A stretch of 64,000 bases of DNA from VXNF01 sp964291305. GTDB lineage: Bacteria > Actinomycetota > Acidimicrobiia > Acidimicrobiales > CATQHL01. The notes below the pieces were generated by a model. That model saw only the letters and a list, made by a program, of their open reading frames with translations, ran no database searches and was not told where the DNA came from. Shown piece by piece: positions 27,099-35,323 of the stretch. Both the position numbers and the translations under genes were made by a program. The stretch spans positions 372,001 to 436,000 of the forward strand of contig OZ219783.1 in the NCBI GenBank assembly GCA_964291305.2, given 5' to 3'. The stretch's first letter is position 1, and the number at the start of each line of letters is the position of its first letter.

Positions 27099-27854
27099 AT
27101 GACGACGCCCTGGGACGATGTGATATCCGACTCGGATCGGGAGATCTTCGAGACCGCCGGCTGGGGAAAGCGGGCCGGGTTCGGTACGCGCCCCGCTCTT
27201 TTGGTGATTGACGTCAACTACAATTTCTGCGGGGACAAGGAAGAGCCCGTTCTCGAATCGATCAGGAAATGGCGCTACGCCTGTGGGCCTCAGGCCTGGC
27301 ATACCGGAATCCCCGCCATCCAACGAGTTCTCGCCGCCGGGCGGGCCAAGCGACTACCGGTGATCTACACCACCAACCCCCGCCGAGACGACGGCTTCGA
27401 TCTGGGAATCTGGGCTCTCAAGAGCTTCCGAGCCGACGACGCGGTCGACGTGTCCGGGCACAGGGGCAATGAGATCGTGGAGGAAGTCGGACCCGTCGCC
27501 GGTGACTTGTTCATCGAGAAGTGCAAGCCGTCCGCATTTTTCGGTACGACGCTCATGAGCCATCTGAACAATCTCAAGGCCGATGCGCTGATCGTCATGG
27601 GAACCACTACCAGCGGCTGCGTCAGAGCGACCTCGGTCGATGCGCTGTCCTACGACATTCTGGTGACGATTCCCCACGAGACCACCTTCGACCGCTCCGA
27701 GCTGTCCCACAAAGTGGCGCTGCTCGACCTGCACATGAAGTACGTCGACGTCACCGACACCGATGAGGTGGTCGAATACCTCGAAGGACTCGAACCCGGC
27801 ATTTTCGACGAAGTTTGGCCGCCGGCGGCCAAGCAGGCCAAGGAGGCAGAATGA
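27099..27854 (+). CDS. cysteine hydrolase, isochorismatase/N-carbamoylsarcosine amidase family
   Basis: The product (251 residues) has the Asp-Lys-Cys triad of the family: LVIDVNYNF (Asp), IEKCKPSAFFGT (Lys), and MGTTTSGCVRATSVDA (Cys nucleophile after the cis-peptide region). N-carbamoylsarcosine amidase, ureidoacrylate amidase and maleamate amidase belong here. Its place 3 bp after a hydantoinase-like gene suggests hydrolysis of an N-carbamoyl or amide product of that enzyme. The last codons overlap the next gene. Confidence 0.9.
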   Translation: MTTPWDDVISDSDREIFETAGWGKRAGFGTRPALLVIDVNYNFCGDKEEPVLESIRKWRYACGPQAWHTGIPAIQRVLAAGRAKRLPVIYTTNPRRDDGFDLGIWALKSFRADDAVDVSGHRGNEIVEEVGPVAGDLFIEKCKPSAFFGTTLMSHLNNLKADALIVMGTTTSGCVRATSVDALSYDILVTIPHETTFDRSELSHKVALLDLHMKYVDVTDTDEVVEYLEGLEPGIFDEVWPPAAKQAKEAE

Positions 27855-28429
27855 CCGATTTCACCATTCGGGGCTGGCGCACCCAGGTGACCGAGGAGGT
27901 GGTTTCCGAGGGGATCGTCACCGATATGCCCCTGCGCAAGGTAACCGTTGCCGCGGTGATTCGGAACCCATTCTTGGGCGACTACGTGGACGATCTCTCC
28001 GAGGCGGTGGAATGGTCGGTGGGATTCGGGGCCGAGATCGGCCGTCGAGCGGTGGAGGCGCTCGCGGAGCCGGTGCAGGCTTACGGAAAGGGGGGGATCG
28101 CGGGGGTGAACGGATCCCAGGAGCATGTGGTCGCATTCGTGACCACACCCTTCGGCAACGAGCTGCGCAAGGCCTCGGGCGGCGGAGCGGCCTGGATCTC
28201 CTCCGCGTCCCTGGTGGCGGCGGCGGGAACCCCGCTCACGCTCCCGCTCGCTCACAAGGACGCCCTCTATGTGCGGGACAATTACGATGCCGTCACGCTG
28301 TACCCCGGCGACGCCCCCCGCCCCGATGAGATCGTCGTGGCCGTCGCCGTCGCCAACCGGGGCCGGCTGAACAGCCGCCTCGGCGGCATCTCCGCCGACG
28401 AGGTGATCGGCAAGGACGGATTGCGCTAG
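27851..28429 (+). CDS. DUF1185 (amino acid synthesis) family protein
   Basis: The product (192 residues) matches the DUF1185/AA_synth family in length and pattern: RKVTVAAVIRNPFLGDYVDDL at the start, and GKGGIAGVNGSQEHVVAFVTTPFG in the middle. Function is not established; family members often sit beside amidohydrolase and ABC importer genes. The ATG overlaps the stop of the cysteine hydrolase (ATGA), which points to coupled expression in the same pathway. An open frame upstream to 27815 belongs to the previous gene's region and is not used. Confidence 0.82.
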   Translation: MTDFTIRGWRTQVTEEVVSEGIVTDMPLRKVTVAAVIRNPFLGDYVDDLSEAVEWSVGFGAEIGRRAVEALAEPVQAYGKGGIAGVNGSQEHVVAFVTTPFGNELRKASGGGAAWISSASLVAAAGTPLTLPLAHKDALYVRDNYDAVTLYPGDAPRPDEIVVAVAVANRGRLNSRLGGISADEVIGKDGLR

Positions 28430-28437
28430 CAATCGTC

Positions 28438-29472
28438 ATGGGCACCGAGACGAAAAAGGATCGGTTCGCCGACTCGGCGGCCAAGATCAAGCCGCCGTTC
28501 GAGGTCGATCCCACGATGCTCTTCTACTCCCCCCAGGAGAACGTCGATGCATTCGAGCATCCGCGTATTGCGCCCTACCTCCAGTGGATCGCGCACGAGT
28601 GGCAACCGCCGGCCGATGGACCTCGCCTGGCCCTCATCATCCCGTGTACCAAGTCGAAACCGTATCCCACCAGCCGAGAGCACCGGAGTATCAACGGGGC
28701 CCTCCTCAAAGCAGGATGGGAGCCCGACGGCACGGGGACGGGGAACCCTCCCGAGAAGCTGTACGGTGCGCTCGACCCCGGCGAAGACCCCCGGTTGCTG
28801 GACTCGGGCCCCCTCGTCCGAAACGGTATCGCCCTGGACCGCATCGTGATCTCCGAACCGCTGGCACTGGTTCCCTACCACTATGTGTATACCTGGCAGA
28901 ACGGTCCCAGCCCGGCCTCGGCGTACGACGACCCCGGTTTGTTCGAATCGCGGGGAAATTCAGTCTCACCCTGGCGCAACGACCACACCGCCACCCGGAA
29001 CGCCTCGGGCAAATGGACATGGGGTCCCGCCGAGCGCGAAGCCTACGTCCAGGCCCACAACACCCTCGTCGATTTCATCCATAAAGCCTTGACCCGCGTC
29101 TCCCAACGCTATGGCGCCATCGGAGCCTGGACCTCGCCCGGACTCACCCATCGGAGCTTTCTGATTGACTCGGCCCAGCGGAAGGCAGAAGGGCTCCCGA
29201 TGAGTCGTCGGGGGACGTCCGGTCCTGTGACCCTGCGCGGCGTCTGCGACCTCGCGCCGGGAATCGTTGACGTCATGCCCACCGTCGGTCAGCTCGAGCA
29301 GGCCCGATCCGATCTCGCCATCCGGCTCGAGCACGAGGGCCGCCGGCACTCGCCGGACACGGTGCGAGCGGTTTACGCCCGCGGCGACGGACACGACACC
29401 CCCCTGGGCCTGCCCGAGTTGCTCGACCACTTGACGGCTTGGCTCGATACGCAGTCCAGGATCATCGGATGA
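28438..29472 (+). CDS. ArcS-core (DUF5591-like) protein, stand-alone
   Basis: The product (344 residues) contains PCTKSKPYPTSREH at about residues 67-80, an exact fit to the archaeosine synthase signature PC-X3-KPY-X2-S-X2-H. About 65 residues later RIVISEPLALVPYHY resembles the V-x-S-P-L-G-x-V-P strand of the same fold. In archaeal ArcS this core joins lysine to preQ0 in tRNA; the TGT-like and PUA domains that bind tRNA are absent here. The neighbours are ring-opening and amide-hydrolysing enzymes, 8 bp upstream and overlapping downstream, so a role on a free base or small molecule is more likely than tRNA modification. The motif is seen directly; the function is inference. Confidence 0.65.
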   Translation: MGTETKKDRFADSAAKIKPPFEVDPTMLFYSPQENVDAFEHPRIAPYLQWIAHEWQPPADGPRLALIIPCTKSKPYPTSREHRSINGALLKAGWEPDGTGTGNPPEKLYGALDPGEDPRLLDSGPLVRNGIALDRIVISEPLALVPYHYVYTWQNGPSPASAYDDPGLFESRGNSVSPWRNDHTATRNASGKWTWGPAEREAYVQAHNTLVDFIHKALTRVSQRYGAIGAWTSPGLTHRSFLIDSAQRKAEGLPMSRRGTSGPVTLRGVCDLAPGIVDVMPTVGQLEQARSDLAIRLEHEGRRHSPDTVRAVYARGDGHDTPLGLPELLDHLTAWLDTQSRIIG

Positions 29473-30680
29473 CCGGCGGCGAGCAGACGGGACCACCCGT
29501 CACCGCGGTCATCAACATCGGAACGCTGCTGACCGGAGACGTGGCGGACCCGTATGGTGCCGCCACCTCGATGCTCATCGAGGATGGTGTCATCACCAGG
29601 TTGGGGGACACCACGGCCACCGACGGCGAGCGCGTGATTGACGCGGGCGGCGCGACGGTCGGCCCGGGCTTGATCGATTCCCACTGCCATGTCGTGCTGG
29701 GTGACTACACCCCCCGCCAGCGGGCCATCGGTTTTCTCGAGTCGTACGTTCACGGGGGCATTACCTCCTGCATATCACCCGGCGAGATCCACCTCCCCGG
29801 ACGCCCCCATGACGCCGATGGGGTCAAAGCGCTCGCAGTGCTGGCCCAGCGATCGTGGTCCGACCACCGGCCCAACGGAATGAAGGTGAGCGGCGGGGCC
29901 ATCATCCTCGAACCGGTCCTCACCGCGACCGACTTTCAGGAGGTGGCCGCCCAAGGAGTGTGGCTGGCGAAATTCGGATTCGGCCTCTACGACGACCCGG
30001 CCGAGGGACTTCCCCAAGTGCGGGACGCCCAGGCAGCCGGCATCAAGGTCATGGCCCACAGCGGTGGGGCATCGATCCCCGGCTCGCAACCGATCTCGGT
30101 CGAGCACCTCATGCTGCTCAAACCCGATGTGTGCGGCCATGTTAACGGCGGCCCCACCTCGCTCGACGACGAGAAGCTCGACCGCCTCGTGTGCGAGACC
30201 GACCTCGTCCTCCAGCTCGTGCAGGCCGGCAACCTCCGTTCCTCCCTGCGGATAGTCGAAGCCGTGCGCGAGATCGGTGCTGAGCGGCGGGTGATCATCG
30301 GCTCCGACACCCCGACGGGAACCGGAGTCATGCCCCTTGGCGTGATCAAGACGATGGCCGAACTGGCATCCCTGGGAGATGTCGATCCCGGAGTGGTCTG
30401 GGCGTGGGCTTCGGGGGCGGTTGCCGACGTCTACGACCTGGACACGGGCAAGATCGAGGTCGGTCGCCCGGCGGACGTCGTGATCGCCGACGCGCCATGG
30501 GGCTCCCACGGCCACGGGGCCACCGGCGCGCTGGCCCGAGGGGACATTCCCGGGATCGGCGCCGTTCTGATCGATGGAGAAATCAGGGCTCTCACCAGCC
30601 GTAACACCCCGGCGACCGCAACACCGGCGGTGGTGGTCCCCCCCATCGACGATCCTTGCGGATCAGAGCACGTTTGTTGA
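29469..30680 (+). CDS. enamidase-like amidohydrolase
   Basis: The product (403 residues) resembles enamidase of nicotinate fermentation, which hydrolyses the ring amide of tetrahydro-6-oxonicotinate. Shared blocks include GPGLIDSHCHVVLGDYTPRQ (HxH), HSGGASIPGS, VNGGPTSL, DTPTGTGVMPLG (catalytic Asp), ARGDIPGIGAVLIDGE and the terminal SRNTP. All metal ligands of a binuclear amidohydrolase seem present. I use ATG 29469, which overlaps the ArcS-core stop (ATGA). The enzyme would open a cyclic enamide or lactam. The last 20 residues are Pro/Val-rich and not conserved. Confidence 0.85.
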   Translation: MTGGEQTGPPVTAVINIGTLLTGDVADPYGAATSMLIEDGVITRLGDTTATDGERVIDAGGATVGPGLIDSHCHVVLGDYTPRQRAIGFLESYVHGGITSCISPGEIHLPGRPHDADGVKALAVLAQRSWSDHRPNGMKVSGGAIILEPVLTATDFQEVAAQGVWLAKFGFGLYDDPAEGLPQVRDAQAAGIKVMAHSGGASIPGSQPISVEHLMLLKPDVCGHVNGGPTSLDDEKLDRLVCETDLVLQLVQAGNLRSSLRIVEAVREIGAERRVIIGSDTPTGTGVMPLGVIKTMAELASLGDVDPGVVWAWASGAVADVYDLDTGKIEVGRPADVVIADAPWGSHGHGATGALARGDIPGIGAVLIDGEIRALTSRNTPATATPAVVVPPIDDPCGSEHVC

Positions 30681-30707
30681 GCACATCAACCCGACAGGGG
30701 AGCGAGG

Positions 30708-31313
30708 ATGAACGGAATCGTCGAAGAAGTGCTAGTGCCGGCTTCGCAAGGCCGGGGCATCAGGGTGGGCAGGGGACAACTGCTCGACATCATCGATGTG
30801 GAGGGGCACCAGGTCGGCGATCTGGTCGCCTTCGTGGAAGCCGATCCGACCGAATACCTCTCGCCGACCCACACCGTGTCGTGCAATGCATCGGTGATGC
30901 TCAGGACCGGATCGCAGGTCTTCTCCAATCACCGGAACCCGATCTTCACCATCGTGAGGGACGATGTGGAGAAGCACGACGTCATCGTCCCCTGCTGCGA
31001 TCACCAGCGGTACTTCAGGGATTACGGCCTGACCGATCACCGCCACTGCTTGGCCAACCTCGAACAGGCTCGGGACCTGCTGGGTATCGAGTACGAACTC
31101 CACGGTGAGCAGGCCTGGAACGTCTTCATGCACAACCGGGTGACCGAGAACGGCGAGGTCGTGACCGATCCCGCGGCCCATGGGGCCGGTGCCACTATCA
31201 GCCTGGAGGCCCATTTCGATCTCGTCGTGCTGTTGTCGGCCTGCCCCCAGGATCTGACGCCCTGCAACAATTTCGACTGCACTCCCATGCTCATGCGCGT
31301 GCGCGACCAGTGA
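30708..31313 (+). CDS. DUF1989 (urea-carboxylase-associated) family protein
   Basis: The product (201 residues) matches DUF1989: GRGQLLDIIDVEGHQVGDLV near the start, SPTHTVSCNASVMLRTG, CCDHQRY, then GEQAWNVFMH and LSACPQDLTPCNNFDCTP with conserved cysteines and histidines for metal binding. Two paralogues of this family were shown to form carboxyguanidine deiminase in guanidine degradation. By analogy this protein may release ammonia from an amidine- or guanidine-like intermediate. GGGGAGCGAGG precedes the ATG. It overlaps the next gene by 4 bp. Confidence 0.85.
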   Translation: MNGIVEEVLVPASQGRGIRVGRGQLLDIIDVEGHQVGDLVAFVEADPTEYLSPTHTVSCNASVMLRTGSQVFSNHRNPIFTIVRDDVEKHDVIVPCCDHQRYFRDYGLTDHRHCLANLEQARDLLGIEYELHGEQAWNVFMHNRVTENGEVVTDPAAHGAGATISLEAHFDLVVLLSACPQDLTPCNNFDCTPMLMRVRDQ

Positions 31314-31777
31314 CCGGCGACGAACTCAAGCAGGCAGTGGCCGACACGGCGCGGATGTTGGCCGCTTCGGAGTTGGTCGGGGCGTTCGGCCATGTGTCGG
31401 CCCGCCTTCCCGACGGGGGGTTTCTTATCACAGCGACAAGACCGATGCTCGGAGCCGTAGTCCCCGTGCATCCCGACCTCGACCTCATTGCCGGCCCGGA
31501 GTCTGGAGATCGTCTGGCGCTGACCCTGGGGCAGCATCATTGTGCTCTTCTCCTGTCCAACGGCGGTCTTGCGGTTGGTGCCGACCTGCTCGAAGCCGCG
31601 ACTCGGCTGTGGTTTCTCGAAGAGAGAGCCCAGGTGGCGCTCGCGGCCCGAAGAACCGAGCCCGCCGCCGGTGACTGGGAGCAGCGGATGGCCTACACCG
31701 ACATCGAGTTGATACGGGCCAAGGCCTGGTTCAAGGCCCGGTTCGTCCCCGCCAGCCCGACCCCTGATCGCGAATAG
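31310..31777 (+). pseudogene. class II aldolase/adducin-like protein, shortened by internal deletion
   Basis: The frame is open for 155 residues, from GTG 31310 overlapping the previous stop. The N-terminal part (GAFGHVSARLPDGGFLITAT) and the C-terminal part (VHPDLDLIAGPESGDRLALTLG, then GGLAVGADLLEA) are clear class II aldolase/adducin sequence. The middle 60-70 residues, which normally carry the E-x-x-x-H and H-T-H metal ligands, are missing between RPMLG and AVVPVH. The later metal histidine of NHG is also replaced (SNGG). The frame survives the join, so a protein can be made, but it should be inactive as an aldolase. Confidence 0.72.
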
Positions 31778-31782
31778 TCGCC

Positions 31783-33045
31783 ATGGTCCTCGAACGCCCC
31801 CGGCCCGGTCCGACCATGGACCCCGACGAAGTGGAGGCCTACAAGGACGGGTTTTTCCAACGTCTGGCCCAGACCGTCCCCGGCCGCAAAGAACTGGTTG
31901 TGGACGAAGCCCGCGGCTGCACCATCAAGGGTGCCGACGGTCGGCTTTTCCTCGATTTCATCTCGGGCATCGCGGTCGCCAATGTGGGCCATGGTCACCC
32001 GAAGGTCGTCCAGGCCGTTCAGGATCAGATGGCTCGATTCGCGCACGTCAACGTGTACGGCCGATTCGTGCTTCCGTCCCAGGTCCAGATCGCTGATCGC
32101 CTGACCCGGGTCGCCCCGGGAGATCTGGACACGGTCTATCTGACGTCAACGGGGACCGAGGCCATCGAGGGATCGCTCAAGCTGGCCCGCAAGCACACCG
32201 GCAGGAAGCGGTTCGTCGCGTTCGAGCGGGGTTTCCACGGGCGCACCCTCGGTTCACTGTCGATCAGCTGGAAACCACAGTATCGCGAGCCCTTCGAACC
32301 CCTGCTCAAGGACGTGGACTTTGTCCCGTTCGACGATCTCGCCGCCGCCGCGGCGGTAATCAACCACGACACCGCCGCCGTCATCGTGGAGCCCATTCAG
32401 GGCGAGGGCGGGGTTCGCGTGCCGAGGGCCGACTTTTTGCCCGGACTGCGTAGGATCTGCACCGATCGAGGAGCCCTTCTCATCGCGGACGAGGTGCAGG
32501 GGGCAATGGGCCGGGCCGGTCGGTGGTTCTCGTTCGAGCTGTGGGATGTCGTCCCCGATGTCGTGGTTCTGGCCAAGGCACTGGGCGGCGGCCTGCCCCT
32601 CGGCGCGTTCTTGGCCGCCGGCGAGATCTTCGACACATTCCTCGACCCTCCCCTTTCGCACCTGACCACATTCGGCGGGAACCCCGTCTCCTGTGCCGCC
32701 GCGGTCGCCGCCTTCGATGTCATCGAGAGCGAGGACCTGCTGGCCGCCTCCGAAGAGAAGGGGGCCGAGTTGAAACGACGCCTGGAAACCACGATGACCC
32801 AGTTCCCCGAGTACATAAGCGACGTCCGCGGCCGAGGCCTTTGGCTGGCCATCGATCTCCCCTCCGACCTTACGATGCCGATCGTCAAGGAGATGGAACG
32901 CCGTGGAGTGATCGTGGGATCAATGCTCAACTCGGACGGGACGGTGCGAATCGCACCCCCGCTGGTTGTCGCGGAAGCCGAACTGGATGTGTTCATCGGC
33001 GTCCTACGGGCATCGTTGCTCGCGGCCCGATCAGGCAAACTATGA
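31783..33045 (+). CDS. class III PLP-dependent aminotransferase (GabT/omega-aminotransferase type)
   Basis: The product (420 residues) is a full-length class III aminotransferase. It shows SGIAVANVGHGHP, TSTGTEAIEGSLKLAR for phosphate binding, AFERGFHGRTLGSLS, LLIADEVQGAMGRAGRWFSFE with the PLP-pairing Asp, the PLP lysine in VVLAKALGGGLPLGAF, and LTTFGGNPVSCAAA. It would take the amino group from a beta- or omega-amino acid and give a semialdehyde, a fitting last step after ring opening and amide removal. It begins with ATG, 5 bp after the shortened aldolase gene. Confidence 0.92.
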   Translation: MVLERPRPGPTMDPDEVEAYKDGFFQRLAQTVPGRKELVVDEARGCTIKGADGRLFLDFISGIAVANVGHGHPKVVQAVQDQMARFAHVNVYGRFVLPSQVQIADRLTRVAPGDLDTVYLTSTGTEAIEGSLKLARKHTGRKRFVAFERGFHGRTLGSLSISWKPQYREPFEPLLKDVDFVPFDDLAAAAAVINHDTAAVIVEPIQGEGGVRVPRADFLPGLRRICTDRGALLIADEVQGAMGRAGRWFSFELWDVVPDVVVLAKALGGGLPLGAFLAAGEIFDTFLDPPLSHLTTFGGNPVSCAAAVAAFDVIESEDLLAASEEKGAELKRRLETTMTQFPEYISDVRGRGLWLAIDLPSDLTMPIVKEMERRGVIVGSMLNSDGTVRIAPPLVVAEAELDVFIGVLRASLLAARSGKL

Positions 33046-33095
33046 GAACAGAGTTCACCGCCCGACCAGGCGAACTCCGAGAACGGATGCCGGGT
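33026..33095. repeat. degenerate 35-bp tandem repeat across the aminotransferase stop
   Basis: A unit beginning CCCGATCAGGCAAACTATGA at 33026 recurs as CCCGACCAGGCGAACTCCGA at 33061. The first copy covers the last codons and stop of the aminotransferase. It is similar in kind to the duplication at 23733. Confidence 0.65.
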
Positions 33096-33161
33096 TCCGT
33101 ATGGACAACCAGAAAGACAATCTGATGGACAATCTACAGTGTAGATAGTAAGAATAGGCTG

Positions 33162-33778
33162 GTGAAAGCATACGAGGAGTCCCATCCGTGGGTCACTTTC
33201 GATGCCACTGATATTAACGACCTCTCGCAGCAAACATGGATGATGCTGGGTGAGGCTCAAGAAATTTGCGCATACATGGCGATCATGCCGTTGTCGCCCG
33301 ATTTCGCAGGCCACCTGTACGAGGTTGCCCTCATCGGGGGAGCCCGGGCCACCACCGCCATTGAGGGCAACACCTTGACCGAGGAGCAGGTGATGGGAAT
33401 CCACCATGGTGACTACTCCGCGCCTCCATCTCGGGCTTACCAGGAGAGAACGGACGCACTGCCCGAATGCTGGAGTTCATGCTGCTGGCCCGATCGGCAG
33501 GATGCCGCTGATGGCTGCCCACCTGCTGTCCAACCACTACAAACTCACCCGCGATCAGTACTACCGCGAGCTGGAAACCGCCAGCCGAAACCAATCGTCC
33601 ACGAGCTTTCTCGTCTACGCCATCCAAGGATTCCTCGACGGATTGAAAACGCTGAGGTTCAAAGCGATTCAACAAGCTGACCGAAGTCGGGCTTATGGAG
33701 AAACACGGTAGGGGATGCAAACTCAAGGACGATGTTATGTGGTCGTACATGGCCCCGATAGCATTCCCCGAGCCGTAG
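33162..33778 (+). pseudogene. Fic-family protein remnant
   Basis: The N-terminal region in frame from GTG 33162 has VALIGGARATTAIEGNTLTE, the Fic N-terminal helix with the T-x-x-x-E-G/N type inhibitory motif. After about residue 100 the frame is lost. Another frame carries AAHLLSNHYKLTRDQYYREL and a C-terminal helix, and a third carries NKLTEVGLMEKHGRGCK, a winged-helix end that stops at 33778. The catalytic HPFxxGNGR loop is gone. At least one large deletion and two frameshifts are therefore present. Confidence 0.75.
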
Positions 33779-33972
33779 AGCTTGTTTACTTCTACTGCGT
33801 GCGGCGGAGAAAATCATCGAATAATAGGACAGTGAATTGATTTTCACCATGTGCGGGGCTGTAGATCATGTCGGGGTTTTCTGCTGGGTTGTTGTCTACA
33901 GCAGGTGGACTTGTACGATTGATATTGGGACTTGTTAGCCCGGACAACCAAATTACGCGAAGGAGAGCAACG

Positions 33973-35220
33973 GTGAGTTGGAGAAGCCGAGCTATCACAC
34001 GGGTTGCCTGCTTAGCTGCGGTTATTGCTCTTGCAGCTGCAGCTGGGTGCAACAGCTCTGGCGATGAGCAAGTTGCCAGCCAGGCCTCAGAGGTTACTCA
34101 GCCGCCGCCTGCTGAACCGAGCGCTCCGCCCGAGCCGCCACCCGCCACTCCTGCTGAACCCACTGCACCTCCCGAGCCACCGCCAGCTGCGCCCGCCGAG
34201 CCGCCGGCCCCGACGACCACTCAGCCGACACCTGACGAGCCGCCTGACGGACCGCTCGACGAGGAGGAAGTTGCCGCCCTGTTGGCAGCTCTGAACGAGT
34301 CGCAGTCAGAAGTCACCTCGTCTCTCGTAGAAACTGGGGTGTCACTCAGTTTCAGCGTCGACGGCTTTGTGGCCGCATCAGTGGACGAGGCTATCTATCT
34401 ACGCCAGACCACTGTGGGTGATCTCTCACACTTCCAGCTTGACCAGGCAGAACTGGCGGCGATTAGAGGTTTCGAGGACGAGACGCAGCCGGCCGTGCCA
34501 GCCGATTTGCCGCCGTTGGAAGTAATCCTCGATGCCGAAAGCCAGACCGTCTATTTCAAGTTGGAACCACTAGCAGCGCAGTTTCAGGAGTCTCAGCCTT
34601 CGTGGCTGTCGGATCTTCTCGCGACGCGTGGCTCCGATCTAGACGAACTCGAACTATGGGGTCGGTGGAGTTCGGATGCCGCTGGTAGCTTCCTTTCGGA
34701 GTTGGGATTTCACGGCCCGTCGGTGCTCGAGGCAGTATTGGAGTTTGTCCAGCTAGCAACCCAGGGCGAAAGCCTGCTAGAGGCTCGCGCCGACGGCTCT
34801 AGCGAAGTAGCCGGAGTTGCAACCCAGGCCTATAGCTTCGTGGTTGACCTTTCTACCCTTTTGAGGGACCTGCCGCCGATCTTGGCGGAATTCGTAGCAA
34901 CTCCGGGTGAGGGTGACCTCACTCCGGAAGAATTTTTCGGCTCGCTGCCCTCGGTCCCTGCCGAGTTGGAAGTCCATGTCGATTCATCGGGGTACCTCCG
35001 GCGGTTGCAAATTGACCTAGACCTCGGATCGCTCCTAGCGGGTCTGTTCACAGGCCCTGACGAGGACTTCGGCGCGTCGGCGGATGACGGCCTTTCCTTG
35101 CCTCAGTTCGAATACCTGGTCTCTGTCCGACTCGAAACCCTTGCAGTCAACGATCCGTCGCTTTCGGTCACCCTGCCGGATCCGTCGCAGATCATCGATA
35201 TTCCTGAGGACGGTGCCTAG
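33973..35220 (+). CDS. putative secreted lipoprotein with Pro/Glu/Ala-rich linker
   Basis: The product (415 residues from GTG 33973) has a signal peptide (RVACLAAVIALAAAAGC) with a plausible lipobox, then a linker of about 70 residues made of PAEP/PPEPPP repeats ending in APTTTQPTPDEPP. The remaining 320 residues look like a beta-rich, ligand-free domain of the LppX/LprG or sigma-regulatory lipoprotein kind, but I do not recognise a named family with certainty. AAGGAGAG lies 7 bases before the GTG, which fixes the start; the frame is open from 33868. It marks the return to ordinary chromosomal composition after the catabolic block. Confidence 0.72.
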   Translation: MSWRSRAITRVACLAAVIALAAAAGCNSSGDEQVASQASEVTQPPPAEPSAPPEPPPATPAEPTAPPEPPPAAPAEPPAPTTTQPTPDEPPDGPLDEEEVAALLAALNESQSEVTSSLVETGVSLSFSVDGFVAASVDEAIYLRQTTVGDLSHFQLDQAELAAIRGFEDETQPAVPADLPPLEVILDAESQTVYFKLEPLAAQFQESQPSWLSDLLATRGSDLDELELWGRWSSDAAGSFLSELGFHGPSVLEAVLEFVQLATQGESLLEARADGSSEVAGVATQAYSFVVDLSTLLRDLPPILAEFVATPGEGDLTPEEFFGSLPSVPAELEVHVDSSGYLRRLQIDLDLGSLLAGLFTGPDEDFGASADDGLSLPQFEYLVSVRLETLAVNDPSLSVTLPDPSQIIDIPEDGA

Positions 35221-35323
35221 CACTGCCGCTTTGGAACCAGGGTTAGCGTCCCTAACCTGCGCTTAGCCGGCACGCTCGCCGGTAGTAGCTACACGAGCTA
35301 ACCACAAGCGAACGAGGTAGTTC

